DNA of 64,000 bases from Streptomyces luomodiensis (GCF_031679605.1 NZ_CP117522.1:8370001-8434000); one strand, 5' to 3'. Positions 38,939-47,670 are shown, counted from the stretch's first letter. A program made the numbers and translations. Notes: a model not told the origin generated them from the sequence alone.

Positions 38939-39216
38939 ACGGATCCGATCGTGTGAAGTGGATGACGGATGCGGATGGGCACACCGATCGAACGCCGGAG
39001 CGGACATGGCTCGGACGGCGTTGCACGGAGGGTGCGGATGGTTTCGGTGTGCCGGGTCATCACTTCATGGCGCCGATCCTACCGTCTTCCGGGCTCGCGA
39101 AGCGGCTCAGACCGTCCAGCCGAGTACGGAACGCGCCTTCTCGGTGCGCAGCACCGGCACCTTCCCCGCCTGACCGGGCGCTTCCCGACGCGACGGGCCG
39201 GAGCCGGCGGCGGCCT
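38939..39216. other. Gene-poor stretch with decayed coding sequence
   Basis: No intact gene is supported in the first part of this 419-bp gap. On the minus strand 39107-39150 reads VPVLRTEKARSVLGWTV then stop, which resembles the C-terminus of an NAD-dependent epimerase/dehydratase. Together with the MerR fragment at 39217 it suggests a deleted regulator-plus-enzyme pair. Confidence 0.4.
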
Positions 39217-39300
39217 CGCACGCATGTCGCGCACGCTCATGCCGGTCGACCTCAGGCATCCCAAGGACCTGATCGTCTCCACCAGGGCGGGGTGGTAGCG
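39217..39300 (-). pseudogene. Fragment of a MerR-family regulator
   Basis: A 28-codon stretch reads RYHPALVETIRSLGCLRSTG then MSVRDMRA. This matches the second half of a MerR DNA-binding domain (R-Y-x-x-A-x-V-x-x-L-x-x-I-R-x-L-R-x-T-G-M-S-V-x-x-M-R). The first helix-turn-helix and the effector domain are missing on both sides. A MerR-type palindrome lies directly upstream. Confidence 0.5.
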
Positions 39301-39307
39301 CCGGTGG

Positions 39308-39321
39308 GCTTGAGGTCAAGC
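39308..39321. promoter_or_regulatory. MerR-type palindrome
   Basis: GCTTGA-GG-TCAAGC matches the CTTGACCTCAAG word common in promoters of MerR regulators and their target oxidoreductases. It lies 8 bp upstream of the MerR fragment and is probably a leftover. Confidence 0.45.
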
Positions 39322-39357
39322 GGAATGTCGGTCCGCCGTAAGGCGCCCGGCGAGGGG

Positions 39358-40848
39358 TTACCGGGGCGTGCCGCCGGAGGGGACGGCGGACGGGGGAGTG
39401 GGTGCGCCGGGGCGCCTTCGGGGCGTGGCGATGGCGATGTCGTGCATGAGCAGCAGCGCCCCGAGGGCGAGCAGCCCGGCGACGCATCCGCTCCAGGCGA
39501 CGGTGGAGCCGATGGCCGTCGCGGTGGGCGCGGCCGTGCCGGAGTGGCCGATCAGGGACTGGGCGCAGGCCAGGCCGACCGCGCCGCCGATCTGCTTGGT
39601 GAGGGCGGAGCCCGCGGTGGCGGTGCCCATGTCGGAGCGCGGGACGGCGTTCTGGGTGGCGATGGTGATCCCGCCCATGGCCGGTCCGGTGCCGAGCCCG
39701 ACGAGCAGCAGCGACACGGACGTCAGCGCGAGGGGTGTAGTGGCACTCAGGGCGAAGAAGGCGGCGGTGCCGGAGGTGAGCAGCCCCGCACCGGTGAGCA
39801 GGACCGGCTTGACGTGCCCGCTGCGCAGAACGGCGGCGGCGGTCAGCCGGTTGCCCAGCGTCATGCCGATGAGCAGGGGGAGCAGCAACAGGCCGGAGAC
39901 GGTGGCCGAGTGGCCGCGGATGTGCTGGAAGTACAGCGGCAGGAAGATCCCGACCGGCGCGGCGGCGACCTGGAAGAAGAAACCGGCGGTCAGCAGGGCC
40001 GAGTAGGTGCGGTGCCGGAACAGCCGCAGGGGCAGGACGGGCACGGCGGCCCGGCGCTCGACCGGTAAGAGCAGCGCGAGCAGCGCCGGCCCGCCGAGCA
40101 GGCAGCCCATGACAGCCGGATCCGTCCAGGACGGGGCGTGGCCGGCGGTCGCGTTGCCCTTGAGGCTGAGGCCGGTCAGCGTCAGGGAGAGCCCGGCGGC
40201 GAGGAGGAGGATGCCCGCCACGTCGAGCCGGCCGGACGGCGGGGCGGCGGGCCGGTGGTCGGGCAGGGCCAGGGCGATGACGGCGACGGCGGCCAGCCCG
40301 AGGGGCAGATTGAGCCAGAACGCCCAGCGCCAGCCGACGTGATCGGTGAGCAGACCACCGAGGATCGGGCCGCCCACCATGCCCAGGACCATCATGGTGG
40401 CCATCGCCGTCTGCATCCGGATCAGGCCGTGCGGACGGGACGGCGGGTGGAGGTCGCGGACCAGCGCCATGCCGAGGGTCAGCAGGGCTCCGGCGCCCAG
40501 GCCCTGCACCGCGCGGGAGACGATCAGGGCCGGCATGGACGCGGACAGGCCGCAGGCGATCGAGCCGGCCAGGAAGACGGTGACCCCGCCGATCAGCAGC
40601 CGGCGGCGGCCATGGAGGTCGGAGAAGCGGCCGTAGACCGGCACGCTGACGGAGGAGGTCAGCAGATAGGCGGTGACGAGCCAGACGTACCAGGAGTCGC
40701 CGCCGCCGATCTGCTGGACGATGCGCGGGAGCGCGGTGCCGACCACGGTGCCGTCCAGCATGGCCAGGAAGGCGCACCCCAGCAGGGCCGAGGTGACCAG
40801 GGCCCGGCGGCGGGAGGGGAGTTCCCCGTACGGGTCGGGTCCGGTCAT
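39358..40848 (-). CDS. MFS drug-efflux transporter, DHA2 (EmrB/QacA) family
   Basis: This 496-residue exporter has 14 predicted helices. Signatures are LDGTVVGTALPRI in helix 1, GRFSDLHGRRRLL in loop 2-3, and the antiporter motif C region VGGPILGGLLTDHVGWRWAFWLNLPLG. The ATG at 40848 overlaps the stop codon of the upstream TetR gene (TGATG), so the two form an operon. It probably exports a drug or natural product together with control by that TetR. Confidence 0.93.
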   Translation of the reverse strand: MTGPDPYGELPSRRRALVTSALLGCAFLAMLDGTVVGTALPRIVQQIGGGDSWYVWLVTAYLLTSSVSVPVYGRFSDLHGRRRLLIGGVTVFLAGSIACGLSASMPALIVSRAVQGLGAGALLTLGMALVRDLHPPSRPHGLIRMQTAMATMMVLGMVGGPILGGLLTDHVGWRWAFWLNLPLGLAAVAVIALALPDHRPAAPPSGRLDVAGILLLAAGLSLTLTGLSLKGNATAGHAPSWTDPAVMGCLLGGPALLALLLPVERRAAVPVLPLRLFRHRTYSALLTAGFFFQVAAAPVGIFLPLYFQHIRGHSATVSGLLLLPLLIGMTLGNRLTAAAVLRSGHVKPVLLTGAGLLTSGTAAFFALSATTPLALTSVSLLLVGLGTGPAMGGITIATQNAVPRSDMGTATAGSALTKQIGGAVGLACAQSLIGHSGTAAPTATAIGSTVAWSGCVAGLLALGALLLMHDIAIATPRRRPGAPTPPSAVPSGGTPR

Positions 40849-41486
40849 CACCGGCCCTCCCCGGGCGTCGCGAGCGCGCCGTGCAGGAAGAGGTCCACGA
40901 GTTCCTCGGTGGTCAGCGGGTCGGGAGCGCCCAGCCGCCCGGCCGACATCAGCATCAGCTGGAAGGCGTCCGCGAGCCGTTCCGGGGCGAGCCGCAGGGC
41001 GTCCCGGTCGGGTTCGAACAGCGCGGCCAGCGCGGCGCGCGGCCCGGCCAGGCTCGCCTCGCGGTCCGGCAGCCGCCCGTCCTTGCCGGGCTTGGGGGCG
41101 ACGCGTTCCAGCCGGCCGGCCGCCGCGAGCGCCCCGGCGACCGCGCCGATGCGCGCCATGTGCCCGCGCACCACATCGGCCGCCTCGGCGAGCCGGGCCG
41201 CCAGCGGCTGGTCCAGGGCGATCGACTCCAGATGGGCGACGGTGTCATCGGGCCGCACGGCCTCGGCCATACAGGCCGCGAGCAAGGTGTCCTTGTCCTC
41301 GAAGACGCGGAAGATCGTGCCTTCCCCGATGCCCGCGGCTCGGGCGATCTTCGCCGTCGTGACGGCGGCGCCGTACTCGACGACGAGGGGGAGCGCCGCG
41401 GCGACGATCATCGCGCGGCGCTGGTCGGGGTGCATGGCCGGCGCACGGCGGCGGGGCGGGGGCGGGGTGGAGGAGTTCTCTGCCAT
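40848..41486 (-). CDS. TetR-family regulator of the efflux pump
   Basis: This 212-residue repressor has a TetR helix-turn-helix at about 28-68 (AALPLVVEYGAAVTTAKIARAAGIGEGTIFRVFEDKDTLLAA, shown by its core GEGTIFRVFEDK). The N-terminus is Pro-rich. It is cotranscribed with the MFS gene and divergent from a methyltransferase gene. A 22-bp perfect palindrome 12 bp upstream of its start codon is the likely operator and would control both directions. Confidence 0.93.
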   Translation of the reverse strand: MAENSSTPPPPRRRAPAMHPDQRRAMIVAAALPLVVEYGAAVTTAKIARAAGIGEGTIFRVFEDKDTLLAACMAEAVRPDDTVAHLESIALDQPLAARLAEAADVVRGHMARIGAVAGALAAAGRLERVAPKPGKDGRLPDREASLAGPRAALAALFEPDRDALRLAPERLADAFQLMLMSAGRLGAPDPLTTEELVDLFLHGALATPGEGR

Positions 41487-41497
41487 GCGGGTACGGT

Positions 41498-41519
41498 ACG
41501 GAGTGAGTACTCACTCCGT
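41498..41519. promoter_or_regulatory. TetR operator, 22-bp perfect palindrome
   Basis: The half-site ACGGAGTGAGT is followed directly by its exact complement ACTCACTCCGT, with no spacer. GAGTGAGTACTCACTC cores of this kind are typical TetR sites. It fills most of the 35-bp gap between the divergent TetR and methyltransferase starts. Confidence 0.85.
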
Positions 41520-41521
41520 CA

Positions 41522-42313
41522 ATGATGGGTGGATTGAGCATGACAGGCCGCCCCGCCCCGGTGGGCTCTATGCTGAGCGCGATGTTCACACCCCAGGGCC
41601 CCACCCTCCGTGAGCTCGTCGTCCAGGCGCTGTCCTCCGTCGAGCGCGGCTACGACCTGCTGGCCCCGAAGTTCGACCACACCCCGTACCGGACCCCGGC
41701 GGCGGTGCTGGACTCCGTGACAGGCACCCTGCGCCGGCTCGGGCCCTTCGACAGCGGCCTGGACGTGTGCTGCGGAACCGGCGCGGGCCTGGGGGTTCTG
41801 CGGCAGGTGTGCCGGGAGCGGGTCACCGGCGTCGACTTCAGCGCGGGCATGCTGACCGTGGGCCGGGCCCGCACACCGGTGGTACCGGACGCCCCGCGCA
41901 CGCACTGGGTACGCGCCGACGCGCGCGCCCTCCCGTTCGGGCCGGTCTTCGATCTGGCGGTGAGCTTCGGCGCGTTCGGCCACTTCGTACCGCGAGAGCG
42001 GCCGGGGCTCTTCGCCCAGGTGCACTCCGTGCTCCGTCCGGGCGGCCGGTTCGCCTTCCCGATCGTGGCACCGGCCCGTCCAGGCTCCCGGCTCTACTGG
42101 TCGCTCCTGGCCTTCGACACCGCGATGCGGGTGCGCAACGCGCTGTGGCGGCCGCGCTTCGTGATGTACTACCGGACCTTCCGGCTCGCGGACGTACGGG
42201 AAGAGCTGGTGCGGGCCGGGTTCGAGGTCGAACTGCAGGCACTGGAGGAACTCGGCCGGCGGGCGGACGGCAGCCCCCGCTGCCGACTGGTGGTGGCCAC
42301 CCGGCCGTCCTGA
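41522..42313 (+). CDS. Class I SAM-dependent methyltransferase
   Basis: This protein (263 residues from the first ATG) has the Rossmann-type methyltransferase motif I GLDVCCGTGAGLGVL, the acidic motif II GVDFSAGML, and the post-motif region FDLAVSFGAFGHFVPRERPGLFAQVHSVLRPGGRFAF. The start is uncertain: ATG 41522 abuts the TetR palindrome, while the conserved part begins near MFTPQGPTLREL (ATG 41582). The substrate is unknown, perhaps a lipid or small molecule. It shares its control region with the TetR-efflux operon, hinting at a resistance or modification role. Confidence 0.88.
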   Translation: MMGGLSMTGRPAPVGSMLSAMFTPQGPTLRELVVQALSSVERGYDLLAPKFDHTPYRTPAAVLDSVTGTLRRLGPFDSGLDVCCGTGAGLGVLRQVCRERVTGVDFSAGMLTVGRARTPVVPDAPRTHWVRADARALPFGPVFDLAVSFGAFGHFVPRERPGLFAQVHSVLRPGGRFAFPIVAPARPGSRLYWSLLAFDTAMRVRNALWRPRFVMYYRTFRLADVREELVRAGFEVELQALEELGRRADGSPRCRLVVATRPS

Positions 42314-42375
42314 GCCCGGCCCGCGCGGTGCACGGCGGCCCGCGCTCGCGGCAGCAACCCGGGTGGTCGCGGCAC

Positions 42376-42443
42376 CCCGAGCGGCCCTCTCGGCGCCCCG
42401 AGCGGCCGTGGCGGCAACCCGAGTGGCCGTGGCGGCAACCTCG
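42376..42443. repeat. Degenerate tandem repeat, unit near CCCGAGCGGCCGTGGCGGCAA
   Basis: Three to four copies of a 21-bp unit ending CGGCAAC (with CCCGAGCGGCC or CCCGAGTGGCC starts) lie between the methyltransferase stop and the promoter of the next gene. A weaker copy (CGGCAGCAACCCGGGTGG) precedes at about 42349. Confidence 0.65.
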
Positions 42444-42478
42444 GGCTGACAGCCTGTCAGCTACCGAGGGAGTTCACA

Positions 42479-43333
42479 GTGCGCTCATTCCTCGCGCGTC
42501 TGGCCACCGTGCCGGCCGCCTTGGCCGCGCTGGTCGCCGCGCCCGGTGCGGCGACGGCGGCCCCGGCGCGGACCGCCGCCGACTGGAACCCGCCCGCGAA
42601 CCTGGTGCAGCCGCTGGGCGAGGTGTGGAACCACGTGGAGTCGACCTATCCGGATCTCTACGGCTTCCGCAACTACGGCTGGGACCAGGTCATGGCCAAC
42701 CGGGGCAGTGTCAACTACTGCGTCCGCTGGGAGTCCGACGCCCCGGTCAGCGCCGCACTGCGCGACCGGATCCACGCCGCGCTGAAGAAGCAGTTCGCCA
42801 CGTGGATGGCGGCCATGGTGGAGAACGGCACGGGCCACAACGCCTGGCCGTACACCAGTGTGCCGGTCACCATCGTCGGCTGGGCGGTGAAGGACCGCTC
42901 GACGCTCCAGTGGACCGACAACTCCGTGGACGTCTACGCCGGGAACCTCGACGGCGGCGGCGCCCCGCAGTGCTCACCCGACTGCGGCCGCTTCTTCCAC
43001 CAGAACGGTGACTACTCGCGCTGTCCCGGTGGCGCCGCCCACCACTACGACCAGTCGCTGTGGCTGACGAAGGGGTTCGAGGGCGGTGCCGGCGGGGACT
43101 GGGGCCAGCGGGTGGGGCAGGAGTACTTCACCGGTGCGCTGAACCAGGAGGACATCCACATCTATCTCCACGAAGTCGGCCACACCTTCGGCCTGGACGA
43201 CTTCTACGACTGGACCCCGACCGGCCAGTGCTGCTTCCTCATGAAGGCGGGAAGCGCCACCCGGATCACGGAGTTCGACACCTGGATGCTCCGTGACGTC
43301 TGGCGCCACCTCAAGAGCCGCTACGGCTACTGA
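42479..43333 (+). CDS. Secreted zinc metalloprotease-like protein
   Basis: This 284-residue exported protein has a signal peptide ending near ATAAPA (about 28-30). The zinc site HEVGHTFGLDD (His231, Glu232, His235, Asp240) fits the extended metzincin-like motif HExxHxxGxxD. Seven or more Cys residues in the mature part suggest disulfides. Fungal and streptomycete relatives are of unknown function. The GTG start has AGGGAG just upstream. It converges on a GH43 gene across a strong terminator, in a stretch rich in secreted enzymes. Confidence 0.85.
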   Translation: MRSFLARLATVPAALAALVAAPGAATAAPARTAADWNPPANLVQPLGEVWNHVESTYPDLYGFRNYGWDQVMANRGSVNYCVRWESDAPVSAALRDRIHAALKKQFATWMAAMVENGTGHNAWPYTSVPVTIVGWAVKDRSTLQWTDNSVDVYAGNLDGGGAPQCSPDCGRFFHQNGDYSRCPGGAAHHYDQSLWLTKGFEGGAGGDWGQRVGQEYFTGALNQEDIHIYLHEVGHTFGLDDFYDWTPTGQCCFLMKAGSATRITEFDTWMLRDVWRHLKSRYGY

Positions 43334-43344
43334 GGCGGCACCCT

Positions 43345-43368
43345 GGGTGGGTCCCGAAAGACCCGCCC
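43345..43368. terminator. Bidirectional terminator, metalloprotease / GH43
   Basis: GGGTGGGTC and GACCCGCCC pair over 9 bp (one G-T) around CCGAAA. It lies between the convergent stop codons at 43333 and 43378. Confidence 0.75.
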
Positions 43369-43377
43369 TCCGACCGG

Positions 43378-45138
43378 TTACGAGGAAACCGGACCCACCC
43401 GGAACCAGTCGAACTCCGCCACTCCGCCCCGGCCGCCGGCCGCCGGACCGGTGGCGAAGAGTCCCACGGTCGCCCCGATCCACTTCCCCGCGGTCGCCGG
43501 GAACGGCGCCCCGAGCGGGGTGAACCCCCGCCCGTCCACGTCGGCCGCGAACCGGCACTCCGCTCCCGGCAGCACACGCACCCGCAGCCGTACGGCCGAA
43601 CGACCGCGCGGCAGCGGTACCGGCGTGACCGCGTCCGCCTCGGCGGCGTCCTGGGCCGCGGTGCGGCAGACGAGGACGATCCGGTCGCCGTCGTGCCGCA
43701 GGCCCACCCAGGCGTAGGTCTCGCCCAGGATCACCAGCCCGGCCCGGGACCCCTCGGTCGTGGTGGACAGCCTCAGCGAGGTCGTCGCGGTGAAGGACTC
43801 GGCGGGCAGCCGCTGGCCCAGCACATTGGGCAGCAGCCGGAGGTCATGGGCGACCGGGCTCGGCCGGCAGGCCAGCGCGAGCCGGCCCGGGGAGCGGCGC
43901 AGCGACCACCACGCCGGGTCGGGGTTCGCCTGCCACGTCCACTGCCGGCCCAGCTCGGCCCCGGTGAACTCGTCACCGGTGGCCGGCGCGGTCACCGCCG
44001 GGCGGGCGGCCACGCGCGGTTTGGTGTGCACCAGCACCGGCGTACCCCGGCCACTGCCGTCGTCGGTGCCCATCACCGGCCACCCGTCGGTGCGCCACCG
44101 CATCGGCTGGAGGTGCACCACCCGTCCGTAGGGCCCGCGGTCCTGGAAGTGCAGGAACCAGTCCTCGCCGCCCGCGGTGGTCACCCACGCCCCCTGGTGC
44201 GGCCCGTTGACGGGGGTGTCGCCCTGGGCGAGGACGACGCGCTCCTCGTAGGGGCCCCGGATGTCGCGGGAGCGGAACGCCGACTGCCAGCCGTTGGTGA
44301 CGCCTCCGGCCGGAGCGAAGATCCAGTACCAGCCGTCCCGTTTGTAGAGCTTCGGCCCCTCCAGCGTGGTGTAGCCGGGGAGTTCATCGCCGTTGATCAC
44401 GATCTGGCCCTCGTCGAGCAGACCGGTCCCGTCCGGGCTCATACGGTGCAGCGTGAGCCGGTTGTTGATACCGCTGCGGCTCTTCGCCCAGGCGTGGACC
44501 AGATACGCCTGCCCGTCCTCGTCCCACAGCGGACAGGGATCGATCAGCCCCTTGCCCGTGGCGACCGGATGGGGCGCGCTCCAGGGCCCGCGCGGATCGG
44601 TGGCGTGCACCATGAAGATCCCGAAGTCGGGATCGGGGTAGAAGATCCAGAACTTGCCGTCGTGATGGCGCAGGGCGGGGGCCCACACCCCTTCGCCGTG
44701 CCTGGGCTCGCTGAAGTGGTCCCTGGGCCGCAGCTCGGTCAGGGCGTGTCCGATGACGCTCCAGTTGACCAGGTCGGCCGACCGCAGGATGGGCAGTCCG
44801 GGCACGCGGTTGAAGGTGGAGGCGACCAGATAGAAGTACGGGCCGACCCGGATCACGTCGGGGTCGGACCAGTCGGCGTTGAGCACCGGGTTCTGATAAC
44901 GGCCGTCCCCGAGGTCCGCCACCCAGGGCAGGTCTGTCCGCGCCGCGGCCGGCTCACCCGTGGCCACCGCCTGGTCCGCGTGGCCTGCCGGGTCCGGGTG
45001 GCCCGCGGACCCGGACGGTCCACCGGGCCGTGATGCCGCCGAAGCCGGGGTGGCGGAGGCGATTCCGCCGAGCACCGTCGATCCGGCGACCGCGCCGAGG
45101 CCGGTCCACAGCACCTGCCTGCGACTGTGTTCGCTCAC
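43378..45138 (-). CDS. Secreted glycoside hydrolase family 43 enzyme
   Basis: This 586-residue protein is exported by a twin-arginine-like signal (SRRQVLWTGLGAVAG). The five-blade propeller shows the catalytic base in NPVLNADWSDPDVIR, the pKa-modulating Asp in GLIDPCPLWDEDGQAYL and the acid Glu in YTTLEGPKLYK. A C-terminal beta-sandwich of the GH43 C2/laminin-like type follows from about residue 385. Enzymes of this build are beta-xylosidases or alpha-L-arabinofuranosidases. It is divergent from a pectate lyase gene, suggesting plant cell-wall polysaccharide use. Confidence 0.92.
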   Translation of the reverse strand: MSEHSRRQVLWTGLGAVAGSTVLGGIASATPASAASRPGGPSGSAGHPDPAGHADQAVATGEPAAARTDLPWVADLGDGRYQNPVLNADWSDPDVIRVGPYFYLVASTFNRVPGLPILRSADLVNWSVIGHALTELRPRDHFSEPRHGEGVWAPALRHHDGKFWIFYPDPDFGIFMVHATDPRGPWSAPHPVATGKGLIDPCPLWDEDGQAYLVHAWAKSRSGINNRLTLHRMSPDGTGLLDEGQIVINGDELPGYTTLEGPKLYKRDGWYWIFAPAGGVTNGWQSAFRSRDIRGPYEERVVLAQGDTPVNGPHQGAWVTTAGGEDWFLHFQDRGPYGRVVHLQPMRWRTDGWPVMGTDDGSGRGTPVLVHTKPRVAARPAVTAPATGDEFTGAELGRQWTWQANPDPAWWSLRRSPGRLALACRPSPVAHDLRLLPNVLGQRLPAESFTATTSLRLSTTTEGSRAGLVILGETYAWVGLRHDGDRIVLVCRTAAQDAAEADAVTPVPLPRGRSAVRLRVRVLPGAECRFAADVDGRGFTPLGAPFPATAGKWIGATVGLFATGPAAGGRGGVAEFDWFRVGPVSS

Positions 45139-45177
45139 TGTTCCCTCCGGGGCGACTCATCAGTGGTGCGTCCGTCG

Positions 45178-45190
45178 GTAAGCGCTTTCC
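45178..45190. promoter_or_regulatory. LacI-type AAGCGCTT site between GH43 and pectate lyase
   Basis: GTAAGCGCTTTCC contains the 8-bp palindrome AAGCGCTT at 45180-45187, the core of many LacI-family and catabolite operators. It lies in the divergent promoter of two cell-wall-degrading enzymes. No LacI gene is adjacent. Confidence 0.5.
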
Positions 45191-45331
45191 GCCGGAGTCT
45201 GTCAGCGCGTCGTCGCATCTTCAAGACGCCGTCCACATCCGCCTCAGGACGACCGGTGGCCCCGGCAACCTCTCCGTGCGCGGCGGCGACAGCCGGACGG
45301 AAGGTGTCGTCGAGCAGTGGGAGTGTGGGCC

Positions 45332-46411
45332 ATGGAAGCCATACGCCGAGCGGTGGGGCGCGGCAGGCGCCGTGCGCTGGGGGCGGTCGTCGTGTCCCTG
45401 ACCCTGGCCGGCACGGCCGGCCTGGCGGGACAGGGGGCGTTCGCCGAGGACGGGACGGCGCCGGCGGCCGCGTCGGCCTCCGCGTCCTTGAGCGCCGATG
45501 TCGCCGACGGTTTCGCGTCGGTCAACGCGCTGGGCCAGAACGGCACGTACGGGGGCCGGGACGGCAGTACCGTCACCGTGCGCACGCTCGCCGATCTCGA
45601 GAAGTACGCGACGGCCTCGCAACCGTACGTCATCGTGGTGGCCGCGGCGATCACCATGGACCCCAAGGGCAAGGAGATCAAGGTCGCGTCCGACAAGACG
45701 ATCGTGGGCTCGGGCACCTCGGGCCAGATCGTCGGTGGTGGCTTCTTCCTCGGCGAGGGCGTGCACAACGTCATCATCCGGAACCTGACGATCCGTGACT
45801 CCTACGAGGGCGTGTGGAACGACAAGGAGCACGACTGGGACGCCATCCAGATGGACGGCGCCCACCATGTGTGGATCGACCACAACGATCTGCGGCATAT
45901 GGCCGACGGTCTGATCGACAGCCGTAAGGACACCACCTACCTCACGGTGTCCTGGAACCGATTGCAGCAGAACAACAAGAGCTTCGGGATCGGCTGGACG
46001 GAGAACACCACGGCCGACATCACGATCCACCACAACTGGTTCCACGAGAGCGAACAGCGCAACCCGTCCGCCGACAACATCGCCCACGCGCACCTGTACA
46101 ACAACTACCTACAGGACGACCCGGGGACGGACATCAACTCCTCCTACGGCAACTATGCCCGCGGGAACACCAAGATGGTGCTGGAGAACAGCTACTTCGA
46201 GGGCTACCGGAACCCGGTCATCAAGGACAGTACGGCCACCCTGGTCCAGCGCGGCAACATCTTCGTCAACACCACCGGCCGCAACGAGAGCGGTGGCACC
46301 GCGTTCGACCCGAAGGCGTACTACGCCTACTCCCTCGACTCCGCCGACCGGGTCCCGTCCGTCGTGAAGTCCGGCTCCGGCCCCACCACGGCCATCGGCA
46401 CCACCGGCTGA
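45332..46411 (+). CDS. Secreted pectate lyase (polysaccharide lyase family 1)
   Basis: This 359-residue exported enzyme cleaves polygalacturonate by beta-elimination. A basic N-terminus (RRAVGRGRRRALGAVVV) and cut after GAFA (about 38) form the signal. PL1 features are GLxxxGVHNVIIRNLTIRDS, the Ca2+ cluster in HDWDAIQMDGAHHVWIDHN (with Asp and His residues), and the catalytic Arg in HHNWFHESEQRNPSAD. The ATG at 45332 has GGGAG about 9 bp upstream. It is divergent from GH43. Confidence 0.92.
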   Translation: MEAIRRAVGRGRRRALGAVVVSLTLAGTAGLAGQGAFAEDGTAPAAASASASLSADVADGFASVNALGQNGTYGGRDGSTVTVRTLADLEKYATASQPYVIVVAAAITMDPKGKEIKVASDKTIVGSGTSGQIVGGGFFLGEGVHNVIIRNLTIRDSYEGVWNDKEHDWDAIQMDGAHHVWIDHNDLRHMADGLIDSRKDTTYLTVSWNRLQQNNKSFGIGWTENTTADITIHHNWFHESEQRNPSADNIAHAHLYNNYLQDDPGTDINSSYGNYARGNTKMVLENSYFEGYRNPVIKDSTATLVQRGNIFVNTTGRNESGGTAFDPKAYYAYSLDSADRVPSVVKSGSGPTTAIGTTG

Positions 46412-46416
46412 CCGGA

Positions 46417-46449
46417 CCGGGCCCGGCGGCGGGTGCCCGCCGGGCCCGG
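46417..46449. terminator. Bidirectional terminator, pectate lyase / FAD monooxygenase
   Basis: CCGGGCCCGGCGG and CCGCCGGGCCCGG make a perfect 13-bp stem with a 7-nt loop between convergent genes. Confidence 0.75.
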
Positions 46450-46467
46450 AGGCGGGTGCCGGTGCGC

Positions 46468-47670
46468 TCATACGGCCTGGTAGTCGGGGAGGTCCAGCGC
46501 CGAATGCGCGCTCCGGCTCGCGCCGCTGAGTGCGAAGGACCGGTCGCGCAGCGCCTCGTTGCGCCGTGTCAGGTCCTCGGCGGTGCGCGGGGAGAGACCG
46601 GCGCTCCCTTCGGTGGCGAGCGCCTGGTTCCTCTCCACGAACGGCCTCAGCCTGCGCTCGTAACTCCCGAAGGCGTCCGCATGGCAGGCGCCTGCGGCCA
46701 GTTCACCGGCCAGGACGTAGGCGCCGGCCAGGGCCAGGCTCGATCCCTGGCCGGAGAAGAACGACGGCGCGTAGGCGGCGTCGCCGATCAGGGCGACCCG
46801 GCCGGTGGACCACCGGGGCAGGTGGATCTGGCTGACCACGTCGAAGAAGAGGTCGTCGCTGCCCCTCATGGCGGCGACCATGCGCGGGACCTCCCATGCG
46901 TATCCGGCGAAGATCCCGGCCACCAGGTCGCGCTGGGCGTCGGGGTCGCGGAAGGAGTCGAGGGGTGGTTCGGGGCGCAGGAAGCTGAGGAAGGCGTGGA
47001 CCCGGTCGTCGTCACGGGGTGCGTAGAGGACGGCCGTCCTGCCCGGGACGTTCCAGGTGCGGCCCTCGTGTGCGAGCCCCAGGTGGTTGGGCATGGTGAA
47101 CCCGGCGAAGCAGTGGTCGAGGTAGCGGTGGTAGTCCTCCTCGGGGCCGAAGGCCAGGCTCCTGGTCTGCGAGTGGATGCCGTCGGCGCCGATGACCAGG
47201 TCGAAGGTGCGCCGGGTGCCGCCGCGGAAGGCCACGTCCACGCCGCCGGCGTGGTCGTGGAGGGTGGCGATGGAGTCGTTGAAGAGGAGTTCGACGTCGT
47301 CGCGGATCGCGCCGTAGAGGATCTCGGCCAGCTCTCCGCGGGGGATCTCGAGGTCGTGGCCGTCCTCGCCACCGGTGATGTCTTCGGGTCGGACGGCGGC
47401 TACCGGATGGCCGTCCGCGTCGACGAAGGAGAGCCGGCGGATGCCGACGTGGGCGTCCCGGAGCTGGGGGAGCAGCCCCATGCGCCGGACGACCTCGACC
47501 GCCGTGCCGCGGATGTCGATGGGGTATCCGCCGCCGCGTAAGGCGGCCGCCTTCTCGACGATGGTGACCGCGAAGCCGTACCGGCGGAGCCAGTAGGCCA
47601 GCGCGGGGCCGGCGATGCTGGCGCCGGAGATCAGGATCGTGCGCTGTGGTGCGGTGGTCCTGCCGCCCAT
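46468..47670 (-). CDS. FAD-dependent aromatic monooxygenase (TetX/PHBH-like)
   Basis: This 400-residue enzyme hydroxylates a small organic substrate using NAD(P)H and O2. The FAD motifs are present: ISGASIAGPALAYWL near residue 13 (GxSxxG), IGADGIHSQTR (DG motif) and VALIGDAAYAPSFFSGQGSSLA (GD motif). ATG 47670 was chosen because AGAGGA lies 7 bp upstream. It is divergent from a MarR gene, with two matching MarR palindromes between them. It may inactivate an antibiotic or toxic phenol that the MarR protein senses, which is inference. Confidence 0.92.
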   Translation of the reverse strand: MGGRTTAPQRTILISGASIAGPALAYWLRRYGFAVTIVEKAAALRGGGYPIDIRGTAVEVVRRMGLLPQLRDAHVGIRRLSFVDADGHPVAAVRPEDITGGEDGHDLEIPRGELAEILYGAIRDDVELLFNDSIATLHDHAGGVDVAFRGGTRRTFDLVIGADGIHSQTRSLAFGPEEDYHRYLDHCFAGFTMPNHLGLAHEGRTWNVPGRTAVLYAPRDDDRVHAFLSFLRPEPPLDSFRDPDAQRDLVAGIFAGYAWEVPRMVAAMRGSDDLFFDVVSQIHLPRWSTGRVALIGDAAYAPSFFSGQGSSLALAGAYVLAGELAAGACHADAFGSYERRLRPFVERNQALATEGSAGLSPRTAEDLTRRNEALRDRSFALSGASRSAHSALDLPDYQAV

